From Zygnema cylindricum (lineage: Eukaryota > Streptophyta > Zygnematophyceae > Zygnematales > Zygnemataceae): a stretch of DNA of 64,000 nucleotides. The notes beneath the pieces are model-generated. The model saw only the letters and a list, made by a program, of their open reading frames with translations, was not told the DNA's origin and did no database searches. This document shows positions 1 through 52,849 of this stretch, in pieces (position 1 is the stretch's first letter; each line of letters starts with the position of its first letter). The DNA lies in assembly GCA_037447655.1 (NCBI GenBank), contig JBBHKE010001884.1, positions 1 to 64,000 on the forward strand, given 5' to 3'. The position numbers and the translations under genes are program-made.

Positions 1-261
1 TCCATAACTTACTGCTCAGGGGAGCAAATTCAGAGATTCTTTTTGCTATCGACTCAGGGGAGTCTTGCCTTCACAGGGGTGCAAGTGGTCAGAGTTTTTG
101 TCTGCCAGGGTGGCAGTTTTTTTTGCTGAAACACAAAGGGGTCAGGATTATCTTAGAGGCTTCTTGGAAGCTGTCCACTCTGAGGACTTATGGAGGTCTC
201 AGAGTTTCAAACCCTAAATAGAGTAAAGATAAAAATAGAATGAACTACGCTAAAGGAGAAT
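1..261. other. Unassigned AT-rich sequence
   Basis: No supported gene. The wording around 50-150 (repeated CAGGGG, CTGCCAGGG-GGCAG, GAGGCTTC) loosely resembles the stray LTR-like stretch at 29460-29580, so it may be the end of an old LTR. Only weak support. Confidence 0.3.
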
Positions 262-311
262 AAAAAAAAAACGGGTTACGGAATTAGCGAACACTACACT
301 AATAGCGATTG
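262..311. repeat. MITE end fragment, CACCG family
   Basis: GATTGGCGGTG preceded by an AATTAGCGAA-like stretch matches the inverted left end of the MITE at 9167-9726. The other end is outside the window or lost. Confidence 0.6.
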
Positions 312-387
312 GCGGTGTACCGTGTCAAATTTGAGACGCTTTGTCGCGTTCCCTAAGATTTGCGAAATGAATAACATTACTACAGTA

Positions 388-675
388 TCGTGTCAGATTT
401 GCGAAGCTAATCATGATGTCACGTACTTCCACGATACCAAAGAGTACAAAGTACAAGAATGTTGGATTATAGGGACAATACTAAATTTTATTTTTTCTTG
501 GTTTTTTGGTTGACCGACTGTAACCAACCGTTTTTTTCTCTTGGTGAATCAACCAACCATAACCGCCCAACCCCCAAAATTTGGCAACCGAATCCGTTTC
601 AGATCGGGCGCGGGCGGTCGATTAATGGTGGGTCACGGTTTCGGTTGAATGTTTGCGACCTTTGCTGATACCAGA
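388..675 (+). repeat. Dispersed repeat A, copy 1
   Basis: About 285 bp that matches, inverted, the last 280 bp of the window (63722-64000). Shared landmarks include CACGTACTTCCACGATACCA, TTTGGCAACCGAATCCGTT and GCGCGGGCGGTCG. Short ORFs over it are not coding. Confidence 0.75.
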
Positions 676-1426
676 GGTCACAGAAGTCAAAATTTACCAT
701 ACTCGAATCCGACAATTGTTTTTTTTTTCAAAATTTGAATACGCGAAATGCGCCTGCATTATGTCACGCTCCTAACTTGTTACTTGGTAACCCGATACTT
801 GCTTACGACAAAAAAAAGTTAACCGAAAGTTGTATTCTCGCGACTATTAAACTGTACCTGCTCGTACCCCAATAAGTACAAATTTACACCGCTAGTCGTA
901 CCCTCGTTTTCTTCTACGTTACCAAAAGTACAATGTACAATAATGTTGTATAGTACAAACACGACATTGCCGTACGGTATTGGTACGTACCTACGAAATC
1001 TTCATTTTTTTTGTTTTTAACTTACCCGGCCATACTCTATTGTTTTTCATTCTTTTATTTTATTTCAGGGTGAACCTCCATTAAGCGAAATTTGAAGTTC
1101 ATTAATGTATAGAGTGCATTTTTGTACAAAACCGTATTAGTTATTTTTTTATATATACAGTATAATTACTGTAGATTTGTCAAGCTTCACCATACTTTTG
1201 GGCGACAACGTCGACTGTCCGATGATGAGTTTTCGAAGCAAGGGGTCATCTTATCTTGTGTCTACGAGGAGGAGACTCTTTGTTTTGGAGGAAGAGACTA
1301 GATACACAGTGTAAGTTAAAAGTTTTACACGTGGCAATGTCTTATACGATACACAATGGATGTGAGATAAGAAGCTTAAATGTGGCATAAGCTAGGCGCC
1401 TTCGGACGGGCGGGAATTCAAATCAT
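676..1426. other. AT-rich intergenic sequence
   Basis: No gene seen. Rich in GTAC-containing words. Near 1068 a short GTGAACCTCCAT word recurs inverted near 3950 and may be an element end. Confidence 0.4.
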
Positions 1427-1726
1427 AGTTCAAATGTATTTGAAAGTGTGCCCATACAATATTTCTATTGTATGCAAAACATACAATATGACCTTAAGAC
1501 CCATATTGTATTCGGACCTATTCGGACCAATTAAAACATTCGGACCAAAAATTAGACCAATTAAAACATTCAGACCAATTTTTTTTATCTATATCGTCAG
1601 ATTCGGACGATCGGACGGTCGCAGATCAATGTAGCGATCTAAGAAGATCACATGAAAAACCCATAACAAAACTTACGATAAAGGCGCCGACCCAAAGCCT
1701 ACCATAAAAACACCTAGTTTTGAACT
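1427..1726 (+). repeat. MITE family B, copy 1
   Basis: A 300-bp element with imperfect terminal inverted repeats AGTTCAAA...TTTTGAACT. Core words ATCTAAGAAGATCACATGAA and AAGGCGCCGA recur in the two copies near 62.8-63.4 kb. Confidence 0.7.
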
Positions 1727-3166
1727 TTGATTCAAATCCAAGGAAAACCACCAATTTTTGTTTGTTGAAGATTGTGACGTGACGCTTCATCCATCCATTT
1801 GACATCCTAGGGTTGCGCCGCGTGTTATAGTACAAAGTGTACGAATGTTGGTTTCATATATTGTCTTTGACTGTGTTCTTAGTGTGAACATGAGCTTACG
1901 TGGATCCATTCGAAATAAAGCACGTAGGCTATAGATTCATTGTCGACACGACGCGATGGAGAAGTGAACAAAATATCAAACAATTTCGTACGAATTCTGT
2001 CGGTGCCTGATGGTGGAGAAGGCCTTAAATGGATAAACCATCGCGATTTGAAAATAAAATCTCAATTTTTTTTTTTATGGGCACTTTCCCATGTGCTTAA
2101 GTTACAATTATTTTTTGTCGTTTTCCTTTATAAATTGGAAAAAAAAGGAAAAAATCTGCAGCCGTACCAAGTTGCGTTCCATCAAAACTTTAGTTGTACC
2201 GCAGTTTGTCGTCTATCGCGATGTACTTTGTCGTCTAGCAAGTTTCGACCCACTTGCGCGTCCTTTCAGCTCATCTTCAAACTTTATATAAAATCACTTC
2301 GCGAGGTGATTTTAAATATAGTTCCATGAGGCGAGCGAATAGGCAGATGCTGTCGCACGTGTCGGTTGTTTTTGTTGATTTTTGTGCCGTAGTACAAAAA
2401 GAAAACCCACTGCATGTTTACAGCCTGTGCGTGACTTCTTTCCGTGCGTTTTTTTCCGTACTGGGGTCGTGGAGGGGTCTCGACCAACGGACGCCATTTC
2501 GCAAAAGAGAAGTCCGTGAAAACGCCTCTTTCTCTCTCCCTCTCTCACTACCGCGTCCATCTCACAAGTCTTGCAACGAAAAACGTTTATAATGGTATCA
2601 AAGGAAAGATATCTGAAAACAATTTCTTTTGACTATCTTTGGGCGTATTTTGATGGCAAATAGAGTGGGAAAAGACAAAAAAATACAAAACCATGGCGGA
2701 AAGCTTTTGAATTTGTGACGTCGGCGCTGTCATAGTTGAGCGTGACGTGCGTGACGTCATGATGTCACAAACCCTAAACATCTGCTATGCCTCCACGTCG
2801 ACAATGTGGCGTATAGACATTGCGAAGTGACCGAAACTGTACAGCGTGCGGGTGGACGTCAGAAAAAGAAGCCGAGTGGAAGTTTCGCAACATTTTGTGT
2901 ACCGTTTATGTGTCACATGTTTCGTACATGTCTACGCGTGTCACTTTTTTAAGTAACAAGTTATTTGCGCTTACATCGGAATGCTCTAAAAGATGTACGG
3001 AGAATCTTCGCTAGAAACAAAGTTACAAGACTAAAGTTTAGGCTACATGGGAAAGTTCCCTAAGTCACAAAAATATCACAATCTGATTCTATTTAATTAA
3101 TTACTAAGGCCGCTTCTCCATCAGGCGCCGACAGTAATCGTGCGGAAACGTTAACTGCCAGTTAAA
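1727..3166. other. Intergenic sequence with a short hairpin
   Basis: No supported gene. At 2288-2316 a hairpin AAAATCAC...GTGATTTT surrounds TTCGCGAG. Short ORFs here overlap on both strands and show no family signature. Confidence 0.4.
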
Positions 3167-3973
3167 TTAGGTTCACTTCTCCATCAGGTTGTGTCAGCAA
3201 GGAGTCAATCGTGGACGTGCTTTCCTTCAATTGGATGCACTTTTCTGACGGCGAGCGTCGTCAAAGATTCCAAAAGCGAAATATCTAAACTATTATCCGT
3301 ACAGCCCGCCGCTTTGTCGTTGTTTCAACGGTTTTATATATCTGTCGAATATAAATGGATGTACAGACGTACACAAATGTACCATTGGAATGGTTCATGT
3401 TTCATCGATGTACCAGCTGTCCTTTTGAATCCATGGCTCCGATTTAACGTTTATACTTTGAAACCTTTGCTGCGTCCGCCTCTGACGTGAATCAAAACCA
3501 TATCGGAACCATATCGGAACCATATCGGAACCATATCGGAACCATATCGGAACCATATCGGAACTTTGAAAGCAGCAGGCGCAACAAATTCCGGTTGACG
3601 ATGAATGGTGGTGGAGGCGACACGACACATTCTTAAACAAACTTTTTTTGTGGTTTTTGTCGTATCTGATTTCCCCCTGTCTGAAGACGCATGGCCTGTA
3701 CTTCTCCTTTCCACGCGTAAACGTTTTACACGTCCGGTGATTGGCTACTTTCCTCATGAGGAGAGTAATTAATCACTGGACGACGTGACATCTTGCTTCG
3801 AAAAGTCATAATCGGACGGTTGATGTTATCACCCAAAAGTTTGGAGAATCTTGACGCGCCGACAAAAAAAAAACAGTACGACACTGTACGGCAATGAGCT
3901 GGATGTGTATGAAAATGTACTTTTTCCGGTAAACAACCCCATTTTTCGCCTGATGGAGGTTCACCCTAAGCGA
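3167..3973. repeat. Possible transposon-like repeat with imperfect inverted ends
   Basis: TTCACTTCTCCATCAGG at 3172 and CCTGATGGAGGTTCACCC at 3952 form imperfect inverted ends about 800 bp apart. A related CTTCTCCATCAGG also sits at 3112. No target duplication was identified, so this is tentative. Confidence 0.3.
3495..3561 (+). repeat. 11-bp minisatellite, 6 copies
   Basis: Six exact head-to-tail copies of AACCATATCGG. It gives repeated GSDMVPIWFRY-like readings on the minus strand that are not real protein. Confidence 0.95.
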
Positions 3974-4880
3974 ACAAACCGTTTTTTCCTCACGTTTGCC
4001 AACCGACATGTACTTTAGATACATACAACGACAACTGTTTAACGCTAACGTGCTCCAATCAGGAGCGAAATGCGGTTATTGTTCGTCCGATCGCAAAATC
4101 CGGCGGCGATTAGTTTACTACTGTACAAGAATCGTTCCAGTGTTTCGGCTTATACTTAAATGATTGTACGGATGGAGGTTACGCGCGTACGGCGCACATA
4201 GGGATATTTTATTCTTTTCTTGTCGTTTCCGAAAAGCTCTTCCACATACATTTCCTTCGCCGTCCTTTTCGCGCCTCTTCTTGTACTAAGTCAAAGTGAC
4301 AGAGAGTGGCCAGGTGTCTTAGTTTGTTATGCATAAAGACTGTACTTTACCGTACAGTACCGACTGTACTGTAGTCTTTCGTTTCAAGAAAACTCGTTGA
4401 CCTTCCTTTCCTATTCCCGTCTTTTTGCCTCGTCCTCTTCGACTGAGTCAAAGTCAAAGAGAGTTGCTTTCGCCCTTACTATGTCACGTAGTCGTCTTTT
4501 GTTATTTAGCGAAATGCCTATTTAACAGTTGCAGAGTTTACTGCTTGAATCTCCCTTTGCATGTTTAAGAGTTGAAAGAAGCTTGAGAGTGGAAAGAACA
4601 TTTGTATGAGAAAACTTTCGCCCATAATACATTGCTTCTCTTTTGGCCGATTGTTCTTTTGTCGTCTGGTAAACGCTTTCGCTTTTTTTGTCGTGTTCCT
4701 TTCGATTGTTTTCTGAGTCCGTATTTCGATCCTATTTTATCTCCCGTCGCCGCTCCTCGCGTGCGCTTCCTCCGCCGCCTCTCCCTCCGGTCCCGTCGCG
4801 CCAGTTTGGCCTCGGAGCTGACTCGCCAGGGTGTGCACACTCCGCGGCGGCCCTCGTGACGCGTGGCGCCCCTGGAAGCC
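3974..4880. promoter_or_regulatory. Upstream region of the LysM-LRR-papain gene
   Basis: No gene seen. The last 150 bp are GC-rich and likely contain 5' UTR or core promoter. I see no convincing TATA box and cannot place a transcription start. Confidence 0.35.
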
Positions 4881-45586
<40,706 letters not shown>

Positions 45587-48044
45587 TAGCTTTTGTCCTC
45601 GCTGTAATGGAGATGGAGGCCAGAGAAAGAGGCCACGTTTTATGGTTCTTTTGCTTATGATTGGTTCCGTTATCCTGAAATTTACTTGTTCTTGGATAAC
45701 TTACTTTCCAAAAAATTAAAGTACGTGTGGACATCACAAGATGGTTAACTATGGGATACCATGACTATCCTTTAGGAAAATAGTGTGGTATAAGATGTCA
45801 TGATCCCAATTACCTAAAACTGGTAGCGTACGGATCCTAGAGTTTGTTTAGGTTTTTTTAGGTAGAATTCTTCAGTGATTATTAAGGGCAAAATTTTAGT
45901 GCATTAAAGTGGAAATGATGTGGGTTGAGGGGTATATGTTGATTCACAGTCTAAATCAGTTTTACACTTGATGATGAAAATTCTGATGAAATGACCCTTC
46001 AAACCTTATGGAAGATCCTAGAGTATCGTGGAAAATTTGTTGTTTGATGGAATTTTCAATGTATTTTGTTTCATGTACCCATGTGTACCACTACTTGAAC
46101 AAAGTCCACAAAACATTTTTTTTTTAATAAAACTTGTCTGGTTTTGTTCTGCAAGTTTCTACGCATGAGGAAAATGATAGTCCCAATAAGTTTGTGCGTG
46201 GAGTTTCATAAGTGTTCTACATTATTGGTGAATTCATTTATTGGAAGACTTAATTCCGTCCATTAAGCCCACAAAAAGTATTGAAACTAGGTTATAATGA
46301 TGTTAGAGAACGACAGCGCACTTCGTGTCTTTATGTTTTGTTTTCTTGCAATTTTTTTACTTTTGTATCCATGCCCAGTTTGTCTGTAGCTTGGATTCAA
46401 ACTGATTTCTTTTGTGGTTAACATTGTGAATGTAAAACCGTGTGAATGACAGTCCACATAAATCCATGGTATCTGTTGGACATGAAAAAATGAGTCATGA
46501 ATTATTGTGTATTAAGTGTGAACTTGGATTTGGCGAGAATGAGGCAGTCCCACAAGACCAACAAGCCTTCGAAAGGCTTATTTTAGTCTGTATGTACATA
46601 TTTTCCTAGTTAAACGGATTCATTTTCTAATTTAAGTGGATTTAGTTGACTAAGGCCTTAAAGGACAAAACGCACATTGATTGTTTTGGTATAAATAACC
46701 GAGCCAGAGGGTGAGTGGAGATGCTTTGGCCAACTTTTCTAAATGCTATGACCCATAAAAAATTATTGTAAGAAGATATGCTTCCCCTACTCTCCGCCTT
46801 TGAAGGTAGAGAGAGGTGGAGAATGAGGGAGGGACCCGCCGCCTAACTAAAGTAGATGTAGACCCGAGAAATCAAAAAATAAGTTGAATAAAAAAACACG
46901 CGAGGGTAGAGCCATCAGCATCCTAGTTACTTCATGCGTGATTTTTTTTTAGTGTGAATATGCTTTATTTTTTGGACCATTTCGAACTTTTCTCAGAATT
47001 TGTATACTTTCCGCAAACAGGAAAATTTTGAAAAAGTGACTTCGTGTGACTTTTTTCCGTGAAATTTGACAGGGTTCAGACGGGGACTTGTTAGTTTTGG
47101 GCGACGAATATGGACAAAATGAAATGTAGTTAGGGATTGTTATTTAAACTTAGCGCCGATATTGCATCGGACGGACGAGATGATACAAATCGAATCGACT
47201 TGGTTATCTTTGACGCGACAGACCTTGTTGGCCGTCCACGCAACAACGATACAACTCGGTGTATATTGGCTACAAACCTCATCTCTTGTACGGACAAACC
47301 AACGAATTTTAAGGACATTCGTTCCATGCTATTATTCATTATTTCTTTTGCTGTTTTACCATGCGCTTTATGTTCATGACATAACTATGAATTCAGCGTA
47401 CATGGAAACAAAAAAGAAAGGAAAAATACAAATACAAATATTGAAAAGAAAAATACAATCACAAATAAAAGTACAAATACAATACAAATATTGGAGATAG
47501 TTTTCTCACAACTCTAATGACTACTGGTGTTTTGGACAAAACATACTTAAAACACGAAAAATCCCAATTGTGTATTCACATAATACTCGATACAAATGTT
47601 GTGGAGTCCAATTTCAGATAATGTAGTTTTGAAACAAACGAACATCGACAATTAACAAACTAAACAGTTCACATGCGTAATTATTCGTTCTTAAAAACGA
47701 AACCCGACACATTCAGTGACTATCATAACTGTTTTGAAATGAATACCAAAATGAAATGTATTGTTGTACGGTAAGGGGACACTAGTCATTTGTCCTGATC
47801 TCCAATAAAATAAAATAATCGTAAAATAACCATAAAAATACTGAACCTAACCTCCATTTTCTGGTCATTCATCTTCACCTTCTGATATAACTCCTAATAG
47901 AACGTTTTCATCATAAATAACACAGCTCTGTTTTTTGTCCAGTAGAAAGAGAAAGGATTAAAAGATTTAGAATACCAATGAACATCATTTAAAAGCCAAT
48001 ATTCTGCTTCTGATCTGCCTTCAACAATTTTATCCACTGCCTTC
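45587..48044. other. Intergenic region between convergent genes
   Basis: Should hold both 3' UTRs. AATTAAAG near 45715 could be a polyadenylation signal for the plus-strand gene but is weak. A-rich ACAAATA repeats lie at 47405-47500. No gene recognised. Confidence 0.5.
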
Positions 48045-48362
48045 CTATCGCCCCCCATAGGTCTCCGAAAGTGGCGCGAGATGGTTTAAATCCTTGTTTT
48101 TTATGTTAAAAGCTGGATATGGCGTCGAAAGTACCGAGTCACTATCTTCATGAGAAGAAAAAACTTCCGTTTCCGAAACTCCTGAAAGGGTATGTTTGAC
48201 ATGTCCGAGACGACGAGCGACTTCCTCGATACTAGGGCGGTACCTTGCGGCTCTTTCGATACGAGCTGATGCCACTTTTACCAAATCTTTCATCGCTTCG
48301 TCGTTATAACTTCCCATCCTTGGGTCCACAATTTGGCCAATATCGCTCAAGTACGGTTGGAC
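48045..48362 (-). CDS. Kinase exon: C-lobe end and C-terminal tail
   Basis: [20 protein letters not shown], then [18 protein letters not shown], followed by a Ser-rich tail of about 45 residues to the stop. RPSIEEV is the usual subdomain XI Arg motif of plant RLKs. Confidence 0.85.
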   Translation of the reverse strand, partial: VQPYLSDIGQIVDPRMGSYNDEAMKDLVKVASARIERAARYRPSIEEVARRLGHVKHTLSGVSETEVFSSHEDSDSVLSTPYPAFNIKNKDLNHLAPLSETYGGR

Positions 48363-51300
48363 CTGCAAAAAATTAGAAAAAGACAAAACAAATTAGTTAG
48401 GAAATAAAGGTGAAAACAAAAAAGTAAAATCAAGAGTAAGAGTGATACTACATTTTTACGTCCGTAATATTAATTTCACAATAACAAACAATTCCTTATC
48501 AGTATAGTCGATCGTGATTCCAGATTCACAAATTATTCTTGACATTGAAGAAGAGATTAAACTTTAATAGTTTTTCTACTCTTATAACAATGACAGTGTA
48601 CTATGTAGCTAAAAAGTTCCTGTTAGGTTAAAGTAATATCTTAAAGTGAAAAATTGGGGGCCTACCCAATTGGGTAAAGTAGTCAAATCCATACTGTCAG
48701 AATCAGAAGTAGTTTTGCCTTTGATCAGAGCTGATTTCGCAGTGATAAGTTCAAATAGTACAACTCCAAAACTGTTACAAACACACATAAAAACCAATGT
48801 AATCAAAAGAAAAAATAGGGAAGAGAAGTCCATTTGCTGTTCATTTGTTGAAAACTGCAAGGTGATTCATGTGTTCTTTAGTAAAAGAGTCGACAAAATC
48901 TCGACCTTTTATATGACCTTGCACAATCTGATTTTTTTAGAAAATAAAAATGACCGACAGAAGACACGCTGATATGACCCAAGCTCTAACAGAACACACT
49001 GCAAAAACCTGCGACAATGAAATGAACTGCGAAAACCTCCCTGAAAAAATATATAATCGAAAACGCAACAAAAGGCCTCTCTTGCAAACATGCCATACTT
49101 GATCTTTGTCAAGAACGTAGAGAAGAGTTATCGAGAGTATATTTCATCGTTATCGTTTTTATTTTATTGATCACCTTTTTGCCATCCTTATTTTATTTCT
49201 TTCCATCCTCGCTAAAAGTTACTTAATGTAAACAAAAAAAAATTACTTTCACATTCCCCTCAAGAGCTGAAAATCCCCATCGCCAGGAGAAAACAGATGC
49301 CTACCTGTAAACATCGCTTTTGGCAGTGACTTGGTAGTTGGTGTAATACTCGGGGTAAATATAACCAGGAGTTCCCGCTACACGAGTTTTCATAGCGTCT
49401 TCTGCGGAGCATGTGGGGTTATCCTTCACAAGTCCAAAATCTGCCAATTTCGCCTGCAAGGATAATGTGGAAGGACTTTGTCAAAAACTTTTTGCATGTA
49501 ATCTTGGTTTCCACAAATTTACTGGATGAAAAATTGTTAGAACCTGTAAGAAAATTTTGTATGCAAAAAATTATGTCAGAATATTCCTGCAACCATCTTA
49601 TTTACTGCAGAGCATGTAATACTCCAAAGAAACAATTCTACAGCTCATAATCGCCAGAAATCATTCCCGTGAGCCTGTTCCATTTTTCTCTGTGGAATCA
49701 ATTGTTAAATTAAAAGAAATGTTTGCACAAATAGAGTGAAAGCGAAGGCCAGAAAAGTTTGTTGATTAAAAAATTGTAAAAATAAGAAGGCAAAACAGAG
49801 TATAATTAGAAACAAGAAAAATATCCGAGAGAGACCTCTCAGATCGTAAAAGGAACTTTCCTAACCTTTGGAGTCACATGACCCTTCGCTCAAAAGCTGC
49901 GATCAACATTTATAGACAGATCTTTGAATGAATTCTAAACGTACCTAACGTATGTAGAAGCAAACTGACTAACAGAAATAAAGCAAACTGAGGATACCAA
50001 AATCTTAGATAACTAAACAGGCTACAGAATTCCGGATTTCGGTATTCTAAAGCAGCTAGAATTTTAACAAGGTAAAGTTTCTATCAAATGCTACACTTCC
50101 AACATTAATGACGTCGTGAACGATAGAAATTCGACTCTCGAAACTTGGCCACTTCAATTCAGAAAAAATCACACAAGCAGAATCAAAACAAAAACTAAAT
50201 AACAAAAACAATAATGCTCAGTTTATCTTGAATCTGCAAAAGAAGTCGAGTCAGAACAAAGATTCCGCAGGGGATAGTGCGCGCTTAGTACAAAAAACGA
50301 TATAACAACATACTGAAACAGGAAAGAAAAAAAAAAAATTGCACCAGGTTTATTCGGTAGTCTAAGAAACGATTTTACAAATCCTGTCGAATTTTCTGCA
50401 ATATCCCATCTACTCTAAGATCCATAGCATTACATACCAACAAAAACAAATTCACAAAGGCGACAAATTATCACCAAAACACCTAGATGTCACCCATCTC
50501 TTGACGAAACAACAGAAGAAAAAGTTTCATACAATTAAGGTTATGGAATCGTGAATATTGGACAAAACAAAAACGAACGATGTTTGTGAGTTTTTACCAT
50601 TAAATTCCCGTCAATCAAAATATTGTCCGATTTAACGTCGCGATGGATAAGTGGAGGTGTTGCAAATTTATGCAAATAAAGGAGACCTTCAGCGGCTTCG
50701 ATAGCGATATCCACACGTTCTTCAAAACTTAGAGGTTTTATGCTAGAATCTGTTGCTAAAAAAAAAAGAAAAAAAAAAATGAAGAAGAATAAGAGGCTTT
50801 TTGGATGTATCCTTTGCCCAAAAAAAAGAAAAAAAAATCCAATAGAAATTTCCGCTCGTTAAAAAAAAGTAAAAAATGAAATAAAATAAAAAATTGATAG
50901 CAATATCCACACGTTTTTTGCAAGAAGAGACTAGGAGAGGAGAGGAGAGGAGAGAAGAAGAAAATAGAAGAATAGAAAAAGAAGAAGAAGAGAAGGGAAT
51001 AGGAGAAGAGAATAGGAGAGGAGAGGAGAGGAGAGGAGAGAAGAGAAGGGAAGAGAATGGAAGTGAATGGAAGAAGAGAAATGAAGCGAAGAGAAGAGAA
51101 GAGAAGTGAAGAGAAGAAAAGGGAAGAGAATAGAAGAAGAGGAGAGAGGAGAGTTAGAGAGAAGAGAGGATAGAGGAGAATTAGATTTGAGGGAGAAGAA
51201 GGAGAGAGGGGAGGGGAGCTGGGTGAGGGGAGAGGAAAGGAGAGAAGAGGAAAGGGGAAGGGAGGGAGGGTAGGAGTGGGGGAGGGCGGGGAGGGGAGGG

Positions 51301-52656
51301 GGGGGGAGAGGAGAAGAGAGGAAAGGAGAGGAGAAAGGAAAAGAGGGGGGAGGTGAGGAGAGGAGAGAAGGGGAGAAGCGATGAAAGAGGAGATGAAAGG
51401 AGAGGAGAGGAGGGGAGGGGAGGAGAGGAGAGGAGAGGAAAGATTGGAGAGGGAAGAGGGGCGAGGGAAGAGGGGGAGGCGGAGGGAGGGAAAAGGGGTA
51501 GGATTGAGAGGCGAGAGGGAAGGGAGCAGGGGAGGAGAGGATTGGGGAGGAGAGGAGATAAGAGAAAAGAAGAGAACGACAAGATAAGAGAAGAGGAGAG
51601 AAGAGGATAAAAGGAGAGGCAGAAAAAGAAGAGAGGAGAGGAGAAGAGAAGAGATGAGGATAAGAGAAGTGGTTGGAAGAGAATAATAGAGGAGAGAAGA
51701 AGAGGAGAGATACGAAGAGAAGAGAAAAGAAGAAGAGAGGAAAGAGAGGATTGGAGAGACTAGAGGGGAAGAGGAGAGAGGGGAGAGGAGGGGAGGATAG
51801 GAGAGATGGGAGGAGAGGGGGGGAGAAGAGGGGGGCCAAGGAGAGAGGGAGGAGAGGGGGAGAAGTGAGGAAAAGGGAGGAAAGGGAAGGAGATAGTGTT
51901 AGATCTCCGTGAAATCCGGGTTTCGGCATGTCCCATACTAGGGAAAATTGAGCCGGCCAAGGCTTGAACGTGGGACCTTTCACTTTAACCGTGAACACGC
52001 TAACCACTACGCCACCAACTCGATGTTGGGCCTGGCGGGTCCGTACCCATTTATTTCGGGCGGCTTCGAATGTGGGCGTACCATATTACACCCCGTCTTG
52101 AACCGACATCCACGTGCCAACCCAAGATAAATGGGCGGCTTCGAATGTGGGCGTACCATATTACACCCCGTCTTGAACCGACATCCACGTGCCAACCCAA
52201 GAGATAGGAGTGGAGGAGACGGGAAAGGGGAGAAGAGAGAGGGGAGGAGAGGGGAGAGAGCAGGAGAGGGGAGAGGGGAGAGGAGAGTGGGAAGAAGGGT
52301 GGAGAGGGGAGGAGAGGAGAAGAGAGGAGAGGAGAAGAGAGGAGAACCGAGAGAAGAGAAGAGAACCACATATCGAAAAAGTTCCATTAAAAATTTGCAT
52401 CCTAGTCAATCACCCTGCCAGTTGTTGAATATCCACGATTAGTAGAAGAGTAAAAGGCCCTAGAGGAAATAAAATAAAGTAAATTAAAATAAAAAAACAT
52501 TTTTTTTAAAGAATCTTTACCTTCTTGAGGACGCAACATGCTCTTTAGACTACCATTCACCACGAACTCGTATATCAAAGTTTGTTCATTTTTCCAGTCA
52601 CAGAATCCCAAGAGCTTCACAATATTAGTGTGACTCAATCTGGAAATCAATGACAC
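48045..52656 (-). CDS. Receptor-like protein kinase, kinase domain (5 exons; 5' part not found)
   Basis: On the minus strand five exons join in frame: 52656-52521, 50749-50598, 49453-49305, 48771-48666, 48362-48045. They encode a Ser/Thr kinase of the plant RLK/Pelle type from the end of helix C to the C-terminus: [15 protein letters not shown], hinge [20 protein letters not shown] (catalytic loop), [16 protein letters not shown] (activation segment and P+1), [20 protein letters not shown], then IVDPRMG and [12 protein letters not shown]. The E-L-I-(S/T)-A-K run recalls LysM receptor kinases, but I would not assign the subfamily from that alone. The HRD and DFG motifs are intact, so it could be active. 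The beta3 Lys may lie in a doubtful exon at 53692-53736. The gene is convergent with the LysM-LRR-papain gene, 2.5 kb away. Confidence 0.82.
48666..48771 (-). CDS. Kinase exon: helix F region
   Basis: [20 protein letters not shown], then LTTLPNW. Acceptor TAACAG, donor GTAGGC; phases 2 and 0 fit both neighbours. Confidence 0.85.
49305..49453 (-). CDS. Kinase exon: DFG and activation segment
   Basis: [11 protein letters not shown], then [20 protein letters not shown] and VTAKSDVYS. Acceptor TTGCAG, donor GTAGGC, leaves phase 2. The whole segment lies in an exon whose reading is not obvious without splicing. Confidence 0.87.
49454..50597. other. Kinase gene intron
   Basis: AT-rich, nothing else recognised. 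Confidence 0.5.
50598..50749 (-). CDS. Kinase exon: helix E and catalytic loop
   Basis: [20 protein letters not shown], then [22 protein letters not shown]-type catalytic loop with all key residues. Leaves phase 0 at GTAAAA. Confidence 0.87.
50925..51895 (-). repeat. Long polypyrimidine tract (minus strand) following a SINE head
   Basis: Nearly 1 kb of almost pure A/G on the plus strand, so C/T on the minus strand. It follows the SINE head at 51905-52020 in the SINE's orientation and gives a false 358-aa ORF rich in Ser, Leu and Pro. Confidence 0.92.
51905..52020 (-). repeat. tRNA-derived SINE head (minus orientation)
   Basis: On the minus strand TGGCGTAGTGG (box A, 52014-52004) and ACGTTCAAGCC (box B-like, 51971-51961) are tRNA-spaced, followed by GGCCGGCTCAATTTTCCC and GTATGGGACAT. 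The same body occurs at 53805-53935. No acceptor-stem pairing, so not a tRNA gene. Confidence 0.8.
52058..52201 (-). repeat. Two tandem 75-bp units of a SINE-associated repeat
   Basis: Two copies, period 75 bp, both containing GGCGGCTTCGAATGTGGGCG and CATCCACGTGCCAACCC. On the minus strand each has a box-B-like GGTTCAAGAC. A diverged relative lies at 53583-53645. Confidence 0.88.
52202..52375 (-). repeat. Short polypyrimidine tract (minus strand)
   Basis: Purine-rich on the plus strand; sits ahead of the 75-bp units in their orientation, as the 52850-53580 tract sits ahead of the unit at 53583. Confidence 0.85.
52521..52656 (-). CDS. Kinase exon: helix C end, beta4-beta5, hinge
   Basis: [19 protein letters not shown], then [19 protein letters not shown]. 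Acceptor AATTCAG, donor GTAAAG; enters phase 0, leaves phase 1. Confidence 0.85.
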
Positions 52657-52849
52657 CTGAATTAAAAAAACAAAACCATAATGAACACAATCAGCAAAGA
52701 AGTAGCGCCGTTTATCTTTGTTTTGACATTCACATATAAGCACGTATAGAAAAACCTCTTTCCTGATATTTACATTAGTGATTTTTTTTATTTAATAATT
52801 GTAGGAAATCATTTGAATAAAACACCTGTGAACAAATTTAGTCTCTTTT

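Noticed and set aside
3395-3757. Minus-strand ORF with repeated GSDMVPIWFRY
   Set aside because: Reading of the 11-bp minisatellite (3495-3561) in two frames.
50931-52007. 358-codon minus-strand ORF
   Set aside because: Low-complexity Ser/Leu/Pro reading of a polypyrimidine tract; no start context or domain, and the tract is open in other frames too.
51905-52020. True tRNA gene
   Set aside because: Box A and box B are present but the ends do not pair as an acceptor stem, and a second diverged copy has the same non-tRNA extension; a SINE explains it better.
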